Positions 56,284 to 64,000 of a stretch of DNA of 64,000 nucleotides are shown here, in pieces. Within the stretch, counting starts at the first letter, position 1, and each line of letters begins with the position of its first letter. This DNA comes from Methanohalophilus portucalensis (GTDB taxonomy: Archaea > Halobacteriota > Methanosarcinia > Methanosarcinales > Methanosarcinaceae). The notes below the pieces were generated by a model. That model searched no databases and was not told where the DNA came from. It saw only the letters and a list, made by a program, of their open reading frames with translations. Position numbers and translations under genes: made by a program. The stretch lies in the NCBI RefSeq assembly GCF_002761295.1, contig NZ_CP017881.1, forward strand, positions 979,069 to 1,043,068. Reading direction: 5' to 3'.

Positions 56284-57675
56284 ATGGGAAATGGTGGCAC
56301 CAATCGTGCGGTAGTATTATTCAGTTTGATCGTGCTGATTGGCATATTCCTGCTACCTTCCCCGGATGGTCTATCCACGGAAGCAAAAAATGCACTGGGT
56401 ATCTTTCTTCTTGCCATAATTCTCTGGACTACCAATGCTCTCCCTCTGTCTGTCACCGGTCTTTTTGTAATCGTCCTCCTGCCCCTTCTGAATGTGATGA
56501 GCAGTAAGGCCGCTTTTGCTCTATTCGGTAACAAGGCAGTATTCTTTATTCTGGGTGCCTTTATTCTGGCAGCAGCTATGATGAAGACCGGTCTGAGTAA
56601 AAGGGTGGCCCTTTTGATGCTCGGCAGGTTTGACCGAACTCCACGTAGGCTGCTCTGCAGCATTATGTGTACCTCCGCCCTTCTTTCCTTCATTATGCCA
56701 GAACATGCGGTAGCTGCGATCATGTTCCCTGTGGTAGGGTCCATTGCAGACAGTTTGGAACTGGAACCCTTAAACAGTAAATACGGAACCCTGCTTTTCC
56801 TGTCAATGGCATGGGGCACAATTATCGGCGGTGTGGGTACCCTGCTGGGAGGGGCACGTAATCCTCTTGCCATCGGTCTGCTGGAAGAGAGTGCTGGGAT
56901 GAGCATCTCCTTTTTTGAATGGTGTGTGGCAGCAATTCCCATAGTTTTTGTGATGCTGGCTGCAGGTTTTGTGGTTTTGAACCTTTTTTTCCGTATAGAT
57001 GTGAAGGACGTGAAGGCTGCAAAGGATGTGCTTGCCAGGGAACTTGATAATATAGGCCAGATGAGTATCATAGAGAAGAAGACTGCAATAATTATAACCA
57101 TTACAATCCTTGCATGGATCTTTTTCGGTACAGATATGGGGCTGGCTGTAATAGCCATACTGGCCGCAGTTGCTCTTTTCATGCTGGACATCCTGTCCTG
57201 GGATGACGTGGAATCCAATGTGAACTGGGGAATCATCCTGATGTATGGCGGGGCCATTGCAATGGGTTCGGCCCTGGCAAAAACAGGGGCTGCGCTCTGG
57301 ATTTCCAATCTGGTGCTGGACAATGGTTACCTGACCCCCCTGCTTTTGTTGATTATCGTCAGTCTGGTATCGATCTTCCTGACAGAAGGGATCAGTAATT
57401 CGGCTGCAGTTGCAATTCTGCTGCCCATTGGTTTCAGTATCGGGGATGTACTGGGCATCAATCCCATCGCCATGGTATACATGATAGCAATCCCCGCGGG
57501 CCTGGCTTTCATCCTGCCCATGGGCACGCCTCCCAATGCCATAGCTTATTCTTCGGGGTATTATGAGATAAAGGAAGTTATCCTGCCCGGCCTTATCCTC
57601 AATTTAATTGCCTGGATAGTTTTCATTATAATGGCGCTTGTCTACTGGCCATTGGTAGGAATTAATATAACATGA
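56284..57675 (+). CDS. SLC13/DASS-family anion transporter, probably sulfate
   Basis: A 463-residue membrane transporter with about 11 helices and the SNA/T-P type loops of the DASS family (EGISNSAAVAILLP and MGTPPNAIAYSSGYY). It starts about 160 bases from cysQ in the opposite direction. Given the neighbouring sulfate-activation genes, sulfate is the likely substrate, though dicarboxylates are also carried in this family. Confidence 0.85.
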   Translation: MGNGGTNRAVVLFSLIVLIGIFLLPSPDGLSTEAKNALGIFLLAIILWTTNALPLSVTGLFVIVLLPLLNVMSSKAAFALFGNKAVFFILGAFILAAAMMKTGLSKRVALLMLGRFDRTPRRLLCSIMCTSALLSFIMPEHAVAAIMFPVVGSIADSLELEPLNSKYGTLLFLSMAWGTIIGGVGTLLGGARNPLAIGLLEESAGMSISFFEWCVAAIPIVFVMLAAGFVVLNLFFRIDVKDVKAAKDVLARELDNIGQMSIIEKKTAIIITITILAWIFFGTDMGLAVIAILAAVALFMLDILSWDDVESNVNWGIILMYGGAIAMGSALAKTGAALWISNLVLDNGYLTPLLLLIIVSLVSIFLTEGISNSAAVAILLPIGFSIGDVLGINPIAMVYMIAIPAGLAFILPMGTPPNAIAYSSGYYEIKEVILPGLILNLIAWIVFIIMALVYWPLVGINIT

Positions 57676-57696
57676 TTTCTTTATAGGATGAATGAT

Positions 57697-58134
57697 ATGG
57701 CAGAGATCAATACAGTGCTCGTGGCCTTTTCGGCAACCTCGATCCACCGCAATCTGGCAAAGGCAGCCCTTGATATGGCAGAAGAGAAGGATGCCAGGCT
57801 TATCATACTGAATGTGCGCGACAAGAATATGGCTGAAAAGGTGGCCAGGGTTACGAAGGACCAGGGTTTCATGGGCAGGGGTGTTGTGGAGAAACTGGCG
57901 GCTGATATCAAGAGAGATCGGGATGAGTTGATCGCCCAGAGACTCGGGATGGTGGAAGAAGAGGCTGGAAAGCGTGGGATTGAGTTTGAGACGGTGAAGG
58001 TCAAGGGAGATTTTGTGAAGCAGGTAATTGAGACTGCGGGGATGTATGGTGCTGATGTGGTGATGGTTGCTTCCAGTTCCGTTGTAAATGATATTGAAAA
58101 GAAAATAGACGCAGAAGTTTATTCATTTGAGTGA
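57697..58134 (+). CDS. universal stress protein (UspA) family
   Basis: A 145-residue alpha/beta protein: INTVLVAFSATS at the N-terminus, then a long charged helix, and ADVVMVASSSVVNDI at the end, a variant of the UspA nucleotide-binding site. It follows the transporter by about 20 bases and may regulate it, as UspA proteins often sit beside SLC13-type transporters. An ATG at 57688 is an alternative start. Confidence 0.75.
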   Translation: MAEINTVLVAFSATSIHRNLAKAALDMAEEKDARLIILNVRDKNMAEKVARVTKDQGFMGRGVVEKLAADIKRDRDELIAQRLGMVEEEAGKRGIEFETVKVKGDFVKQVIETAGMYGADVVMVASSSVVNDIEKKIDAEVYSFE

Positions 58135-58265
58135 CATTTTGCAGAACTATTTTATTTTTTCATAACTTGAAACCACAAAGTTTTTACTTTAATATTTCAA
58201 TTCCCTTAAAATCCTGAGTATCCAGTATTCTGTCTAAGTGTTATTCTAATTAATTTGGTCCAACA

Positions 58266-59714
58266 ATGAAAGAATACAAACTTTTTGCCCAAAGGGTGGG
58301 ATTGGTAGGGTTGACAAAATTCGTAAACCGATTCCAGGGAGTTATACTGCTGCCAATCCTTACAAAGAATATGTCTGTTGGAGATTACGGTATATGGGCA
58401 CAGATCATGGTTACCATCGGACTTATCCCCAGTTTGATGAGTCTGGGGCTTTCACAATCAATGGTTCGCTTTATGCCTTCTGTAAAGAATAAGGTAAACT
58501 TTCAGGATATGTTCTATTCATTTCTTTCCGTCATAACCCTGACAGGTATATTTGCCTCTCTTGGAATATATTTAATGTCAGAACAAATTGCAGATTTACT
58601 TTTTGATGGTGATAGATTAATAGTTGAAGTTCTGGCATTGGTGGTTTTTTTTGAAGGGATTTTGAAATTACTTTTAAATTATTTCAGGGCTACACAACAG
58701 ATAAAGAGGCATTCTATGCTAACTGTAGCAAAGAATGTACTCACGGTTGTTATTGTGGCATTTTTCGTTTTGCAGGGAGAAGGAATCTTTGGAGCTGTAA
58801 AAGGGTTACTTATTACAATAGTGATAATGTTATTGATTGCCCTACTCTTCATAATCAGGGATCTGGGACTGAAAGTTCCAAAATTTAATGATCTTAGGCA
58901 ACATCTGGCTTTTGGCATACCTACAGAATCCAGCACCATGTCAAAATGGATTTTAAACTCCAGTGATCGCTATGTCATAAGTGGCTTTCTGGGAACATCT
59001 GCTGTGGGTTATTACTCCCCTGGCTATACTTTAGGGACCGTTTTACAAATGTTTGTGGCACCTCTCAATTTCATGCTGCCAATGATCCTGTCAAAACATT
59101 ACGATGGGAATAATCTGGAGGAGGTCAAAAGGTATCTGAGTTATTCACTGAAATATTTCCTGGCCATTGCCATTCCTGCAGCATTTGGATTATCCCTGCT
59201 TTCAAGACAATTGCTGGAGATCCTCTCAACACCGGAAATAGCAGAGCAGGGTTATTTCATCACGCCTTTTGTGGCAATTGGGGCGATTTTTTTCGGTATA
59301 TTTTCTGTCTTTGAAAAGGTTGCGATGCTTGTGAAGAAGACAAAGGTTATTGGTACGATCTGGGTAATTGCAGCAGCCCTGAACTTGGGGCTGAATATGC
59401 TACTAATTCCTCATATCGGAATCATAGCTGCGGCAGCAACTACACTCCTGTCTTTCACGGCTGCCCTTGGACTTATGGCTCGCTATTCGTTGAGATATTT
59501 GCAATTTGACATGGATTTTGCATTTATATTAAAAAGTGTGTTTGCCTCTGTTTTGATGTCAGGGATAATTTTGTTATGGAATCCTTCAGGATTGTTTGCT
59601 GTTTTAGGGGTTATTGGGGCATGTGTAGTGTTCTATTTTGTGATACTGATTTTGTTGAAAGGATTTAATAAAGAAGAATTTAAATTCTTTAAGGAATGTA
59701 TAAGTAGCAGTTAA
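58266..59714 (+). CDS. polysaccharide (Wzx-like) flippase
   Basis: A 482-residue membrane protein with 13-14 helices of the MATE/Wzx polysaccharide exporter type. Motifs in style include NRFQGVILLPILTKNMSVGD and SSDRYVISGFLGTSAVGYYS. It would flip lipid-linked glycans across the membrane. Genes before and after it make sulfated and methylated sugars. Confidence 0.9.
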   Translation: MKEYKLFAQRVGLVGLTKFVNRFQGVILLPILTKNMSVGDYGIWAQIMVTIGLIPSLMSLGLSQSMVRFMPSVKNKVNFQDMFYSFLSVITLTGIFASLGIYLMSEQIADLLFDGDRLIVEVLALVVFFEGILKLLLNYFRATQQIKRHSMLTVAKNVLTVVIVAFFVLQGEGIFGAVKGLLITIVIMLLIALLFIIRDLGLKVPKFNDLRQHLAFGIPTESSTMSKWILNSSDRYVISGFLGTSAVGYYSPGYTLGTVLQMFVAPLNFMLPMILSKHYDGNNLEEVKRYLSYSLKYFLAIAIPAAFGLSLLSRQLLEILSTPEIAEQGYFITPFVAIGAIFFGIFSVFEKVAMLVKKTKVIGTIWVIAAALNLGLNMLLIPHIGIIAAAATTLLSFTAALGLMARYSLRYLQFDMDFAFILKSVFASVLMSGIILLWNPSGLFAVLGVIGACVVFYFVILILLKGFNKEEFKFFKECISSS

Positions 59715-59887
59715 TCTTTATTTATTGGAAATTGGGATACTATAAAAACAGTCACATATTTATTTTATCTACACTCAAAAAATTCATATTTGAATACATC
59801 AAAAAGGATTGGGATATCATTTACAATAAATAATTTATGTAATTATAACTATGTGGCAATAACGATTTTTATAGGAGGCACATTCTT

Positions 59888-60625
59888 TTGGGAACAAAAA
59901 CAAAATTTGAAATTCAAGATAATCAATATACATTTCCTTACCATCACATACCCCATCTGGATAAAAGAGGCTACCCTTTAAGGCATCGTTTTTTGAATTT
60001 TGAGTATATCTGCAATATATATCACATCAAGGAAATTGTAGAGAATTTAAATCCTGATTCTGTGCTAGATGTTGGATGTGGAGATGGAAGATTTCTATGT
60101 GAATTGTCTGATAGAATCAAAAGAACTGGTTGTGATATCTCATACCGAGGTATTCAGTTAGCAAAGGGCGTTGAACCAAAAATAGAATTTTATAATAAAG
60201 ATGTAAAAGACATTAATAGGACTTATGATGTAGTTACCTGTATAGAGACATTGGAACATATACCAGATGATGAAGTTAATGGGTTTATAAGTAAATTGGC
60301 TACAAAAACAAAAAAATCGGGGCACATAGTAATATCCGTACCATCTAAAGTGAAAACATTACAAAGTAAACATTATCGTCATTATGATATAGATACATTT
60401 ATTAATGAACTTGAAAATTCAAAGGCCCCACTAAAGATAAAGAACTGGGAATATATTCTTAAAACCAGTAGACTGCAAAAATTATACAAGTTGACAAATA
60501 ACCGACTTTTTTTTATCGAATTCCACCCATTTAGAAGATTTATCTGGAAGCATATTTGGAACAAAAATAGACGTGCAGAAGAGCATAATGGATTACACCT
60601 TATAGTGCTAATGGAGAAAATTTGA
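59888..60625 (+). CDS. class I SAM-dependent methyltransferase
   Basis: A 245-residue methyltransferase with motif I VLDVGCGDGRFLCEL and later TCIETLEHIPDDEV. The start is TTG at 59888, nine bases after AGGAGG. It is more AT-rich than genes before 59.8 kb. It probably methylates a sugar of the surface glycan. Confidence 0.88.
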   Translation: MGTKTKFEIQDNQYTFPYHHIPHLDKRGYPLRHRFLNFEYICNIYHIKEIVENLNPDSVLDVGCGDGRFLCELSDRIKRTGCDISYRGIQLAKGVEPKIEFYNKDVKDINRTYDVVTCIETLEHIPDDEVNGFISKLATKTKKSGHIVISVPSKVKTLQSKHYRHYDIDTFINELENSKAPLKIKNWEYILKTSRLQKLYKLTNNRLFFIEFHPFRRFIWKHIWNKNRRAEEHNGLHLIVLMEKI

Positions 60626-60663
60626 TTTTGACATTTATAACAAAATGTAATAGAGGTAAAGAG

Positions 60664-61470
60664 ATGAACGATCCAGATTTTATTATATGTGGGGCCCAAA
60701 AAGCAGGGACGACTTCTCTTTTGAGATATTTAAGATCACACCCAGAAATTTTTATGCCAAATAAAGAAGTACATTTTTTTGATAGAAATTATCTCAAAGG
60801 CCTTGAATGGTATAAATCACAATTTGCTGATAATTCTGTAAGCATCAAAGTATATGGTGAGAAGTGTCCTGAATATATGTATTTGGAAAATGTTCCTGAA
60901 CGTATATACCAAAACTTTCCAAACATTAAACTAATTTTTATACTTAGAAACCCCCTTGAGAGGGCATATTCAGGTTATTGGCATGAGGTGAAAAATGGTA
61001 GAGAAAATCTTCCATTTGAAAAGGCGATTAAAAAAGAAGAAGAACGGTTAAAATCTGAAGAGGCCTATTGTAAGATACATTGTTCCTATATAGATAGGGG
61101 AAAATATATTGAGCAGTTAAAACGATTTGAATATTATTTTTCAAAAGATTAGATGTTGGTATTAATCTATGACGAACTTAAAAAAGACCCTACGACGGTA
61201 CTATCAAAGATATATGATTTTCTAGGTGTTACCAATGTTCAAATCAATTTGGATAAAGTTCACAATACAGGAACTTCACCACGTAGCATAAAGCTACAAC
61301 AATTAAACACTAAAATCCCTGTTAATTTCATCAATAAATGTATCAGCAAGATAAATCTCAAGAGTGGATACTCTCCGATGGCATCAAAAACAAAGAAAGA
61401 GTTAAAGAATTATTTCGAACCTTATAATCAGGAATTACAACTGTATCTAAATAAAAGATTGGGGTGGTAA
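60664..61470 (+). CDS. PAPS-dependent sulfotransferase with an in-frame TAG
   Basis: From the ATG at 60664, preceded by GAGGTAAAG, the frame reads 162 codons, a TAG (61150-61152), then 105 more codons in the same frame. The 5'-PSB loop is GAQKAGTTSLLRYLRSHPEI, the 3'-binding segment RNPLERAYSGYWHEV. Before the TAG is YYFSKD, after it MLVLIYDELKKDP, where related sulfotransferases have an unbroken strand. Combined length 268 fits the family. It would use PAPS from the CysNDC operon. Whether the TAG is read through is unknown. Confidence 0.8.
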
Positions 61471-61586
61471 CATTAAACCATTGAAAAATATCTTAAAAAC
61501 TTCTTCTATAAATACTGGGTACATCAAGATTATGAAAGTATTTGACTCTCTACGTATACTAATAAGTAGGGGGATTTTTCATAGAG

Positions 61587-62440
61587 GTAAATAACAAGTT
61601 AAAGGTAATCTACATTATGGGGCTGGTCATAGCGGTTCTACTTTATTGGATACTGTACTAGGGAACCATCCAGATATCCAAAGTTGTGGTGAGTTAAAAA
61701 ATACATTCTTTGATAATTTACAAAATAATAGGACTTGCTCGTGTGGAGTAGAAGGTCGAAATTGCTCCTTTTGGTATCAGGTCATAAATGATTTTACGAA
61801 TAAAAAGCAACTTGATATGACCAATTATAGATATTTACAAAATATATTTGAGAATAATAATAAAAAAAATCAGAGAGCAATAAATTATAAAGCTTATATG
61901 AATTACACTTTGGGTTTTTTTAAAAGTATTAGTAATGTAAGTAACAAAACCATAATTGTTGATTCATCAAAAAATCCTCAACGTGCGTTAAACCTCTCAT
62001 TAAATCCCAATATTGAATTGGTTCTTATACATCTTGTTAGAGATAGTAGGGGTGTAGTTTGGTCTAATATGAAAAAGGAAAGAAAAAGTTTGGGAAGTAT
62101 CAAAGCCTATATACTAACAAATTTAAGGTCAGAAATCGTTTATAAAAAAACAATATCTAAAAAGATTAGGATAAGATATGAAGATTTCGTGTCTGATAGT
62201 ACAAAAATCTTTGAAAAAATTGGAGAGGCATCTGGTATCGAATTACAATCTTTATCAGAAAAAGCTATCAATGACGACTTAAAAGTAAATGGACATATTT
62301 TAGCTGGTAATCGCATGGCTTATAATTCTGATATCAAAATAAAACAGGATCAAAATTGGAAACATCGAATGCCATACAATGATAGATTTTTAACAACTAT
62401 ACTAACTTATCCTTTTTTGAAAAAATATGGATATATTTAA
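61587..62440 (+). pseudogene. second sulfotransferase, one-base frameshift at a G run
   Basis: The intact part runs from about 61620 to 62440 (TTG at 61646 or further up) and contains GAGHSGSTLLDTVLGNHPDI, a PAPS-binding loop, then VDSSKNPQRAL and the later LVRDSRGVVWSN, typical of the sulfotransferase fold. Upstream, a second frame encodes NNKLKVIYIM, which would join if the four-G run at 61619-61622 were five G. A homopolymer shift, real or from sequencing, therefore separates the start from the body. A phase-variable or dead gene. Confidence 0.65.
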
Positions 62441-62514
62441 AATTTAATAATATTAGTTTATTGCATTTTTCTTCCATTGGTAAGAAACTAAAAAATCAAT
62501 CTGTTGGTGTATGA

Positions 62515-63758
62515 ATGGACATACAGAGGAAAATAATATCATATCTATATTTTGGATATTTACCTATTGCAGATCAAACTATAGATATTGGAATCGATAA
62601 ATTAGATATTAATAAGAAAGATACGTATAAGCTATTTAATGAAAAAGAACTGGTGCAAAAAGGTGTTGAGTCATTAAAAAATGGATTCGCTGATTGTCTG
62701 AATAATATCGATGACTACCAAAACAGGAAACATATTGTACCTATAAGCGGTGGTTTAGACTCAAGAGCTATTTTAGCGGGATTGATTGATTTAGGGTTAA
62801 AAGACAATATAGTTACAGTCACGTATGGAACACCCGGCACATTAGATTACGAATTGGGAAACCTTGTAGCTAAACATGCAGGAACAAAGCATATCTCACT
62901 TGATTTAAGTAATATCAATATCACCCAGCAATCTTTAGGATGGACCTATAAATCAGGTGCTGAGTGGACCCAGTTGTTTACCTCTTACTATAACCACCGT
63001 ATAACCCATAAATTTGGATATGAAGCGGTATATTGGAGTGGTTTTATGGGTGATCCTTTAGCAGGATCGCATCTTCAAGCTCAGGAGAGTAGTACATGGG
63101 ATTTGGCTGTTTTTGAATTTGCAAAAAGGAATCAATTTTCTAAAAACTTTAATTTGCTTCCTCCTCAATTCAATCCCTGTGATGTGTTACCACAAGAGCC
63201 AATATATGATACAAATCTCTTAAATTTTGATGAGCAATTGGATTTTGCGATTCGCCAGCACAGCTTTATTAAACCAACAGTTATGGCTAAAGGTTACAAT
63301 TATATTGCACCATTCACTAACCAGAATTGGATTAATTTCATTTTAAATGTCCCATATGAGTATAGGTATAATGAATACATCTATAAAAAAATCTTACAGG
63401 AAGCATACCCGGATTTTTTTAAATTACCCGTTAAAAATAGAATGGGATTAACCTTGGATGATTCTGGATGGAAGTTGTATTATATATATATATATATAAT
63501 AAATTGAAGTTGTTGTTAACAGGTTCGTCTAAGCCGAACTTAAACTATATAGATTTCAATAATGCAATCAGAGATAGACAGGATATCAGGAATATTGTGT
63601 ACAATAATATCATAGACCTCAAAAATCGAAATGTAGTGGATTGGCTTGATATAGATGGAATTTGGGATGCTCACCAAAATAAAAAGAAAGATTTATCCAA
63701 TGCACTGTTACTATTATCTTCATTAGAAATAAATTTAAAGTTTGAGGAAAACGGATGA
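62515..63758 (+). pseudogene. asparagine-synthetase-like gene split at a (TA)9 tract
   Basis: The first frame (62515-63507) has the PP-loop ATP motif PISGGLDSRAILAG but no N-terminal glutaminase domain with Cys2. At 63481-63498 lies TATATATATATATATATA; frame one ends shortly after (TGA). A shift of two bases there joins the second frame (up to 63758), whose codons read NKLKLLLTGSSKPNLNYIDF and a C-terminal domain. With (TA)8 the whole frame, about 413 residues, is open. Such enzymes amidate sugars or amino-sugar acids in glycan loci. Confidence 0.75.
63481..63498. repeat. (TA)9 simple-sequence tract
   Basis: Nine TA units inside a coding region, at the exact joint of two frames. Loss of one unit puts the frames together. 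Confidence 0.9.
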
Positions 63759-64000
63759 AAATTGCATATCTGGCAAATTCTATAATACCTTCAAGAACTG
63801 CAAACAGCATACATGTAATGAAAATGTGTCAGGCTTTTGCAAAAAACGGACATGATGTTGTTTTATTGGTGCCCAATAGATATAGTGAAGAGGAAAGTGT
63901 AGATAATGTTTATTCATTTTACGGGGTAGACGATTGTTTTGAAATCAAAAAAATGCCCTTTAAAAAAATAAAATATGCAGGCATGGTTTATAAATCTCTA
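63755..64000 (+). CDS. glycosyltransferase family 4, N-terminal part (cut by the window end)
   Basis: An ATG overlapping the previous stop (ATGA) opens a frame to the window end. The 82 residues start KIAYLANSIIPSRTANSIHV then AFAKNGHDVVLLVPNRYSEE, typical of the GT-B N-terminal domain of family 4 glycosyltransferases. It belongs to the glycan operon. Confidence 0.75.
   Translation, partial: MKIAYLANSIIPSRTANSIHVMKMCQAFAKNGHDVVLLVPNRYSEEESVDNVYSFYGVDDCFEIKKMPFKKIKYAGMVYKSL

Noticed and set aside
56259-57323. 354-codon open frame opposite the SLC13 transporter
   Set aside because: Shadow of a membrane-protein gene; composition (Arg/Ser/Ile-rich) is typical of antisense frames.
1-64000. CRISPR array
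   Set aside because: No regularly spaced direct repeats with unique spacers were seen; the repeats found are pairs or scattered ends.

Overview
The window looks like a chromosome segment of a methylotrophic methanogen of the family Methanosarcinaceae; Methanohalophilus or a close relative is my guess, from gene content alone. Supporting signs are archaeal C-terminal sorting signals (PGF-CTERM and PEF-CTERM-like tails), a class III pilin signal, a DUF169 protein, archaeal ATPase_2/DUF234 ATPases, TATA-box promoters close to start codons, GGTG/GAGG ribosome sites, and roughly 70 gene ends of which none that I read uses TAG. No rRNA, tRNA or CRISPR array was recognised.

Layout. 0-12 kb: cell-surface and sensing genes (broken transglutaminase-like gene, PAS histidine kinase, split DUF318-type permease, CAP-domain protein, SdrD-like surface protein, two more secreted proteins with the same C-terminal module, a pilin broken by an ochre codon, a DUF169 protein, and a second surface protein carrying a 140-bp perfect inverted copy of the first one's tail). 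12-20 kb: purine permease, orphan HepT, and a tight four-gene amino-sugar nucleotide operon (GlmU-like, GlmS, GlmM, GlmU-like). 20-28 kb: orphan MNT nucleotidyltransferase, an unrecognised three-gene secreted/membrane operon, flavoprotein, CPBP protease, MFS exporter, TrkH. 28-46.5 kb: an accessory region dense in toxin-antitoxin modules (HicAB, MntA/HepT, AbiE-like pair, AbrB/MazF, DUF1828/1829, VapB-like, YgiT-like), gene remnants, one TnpB gene and several solo IS200/IS605-type ends, with ordinary genes (LysE, rubrerythrin, SIMPL, membrane proteins) between them.

46-64 kb: an ATPase_2/DUF234 protein, GalU, a TspO-like membrane protein, a methyltransferase and a glycosyltransferase, then a complete sulfate-activation operon (CysQ-CysC-CysD-CysN) divergent from an SLC13-type anion transporter. 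Next come a UspA protein, a polysaccharide flippase, a methyltransferase, two sulfotransferases, an asparagine-synthetase-like protein and the start of a glycosyltransferase. Together these suggest that the cell imports sulfate, makes PAPS, sulfates a surface glycan, flips it outward, and clears PAP with CysQ. From about 59.8 kb the DNA becomes clearly more AT-rich, as in many exchanged glycan loci.

Most notable observations: a sulfation pathway in a methanogen; several genes interrupted only by a single in-frame TAG in a window without TAG terminators (possible pyrrolysine read-through); a (TA)9 tract in the asparagine-synthetase-like gene whose loss of one unit restores the full frame (possible phase switch); the 140-bp inverted repeat joining two surface-protein genes; scattered solo TnpB-element ends; and two little-known operons (20.4-23.1 kb and 43.1-45.2 kb).
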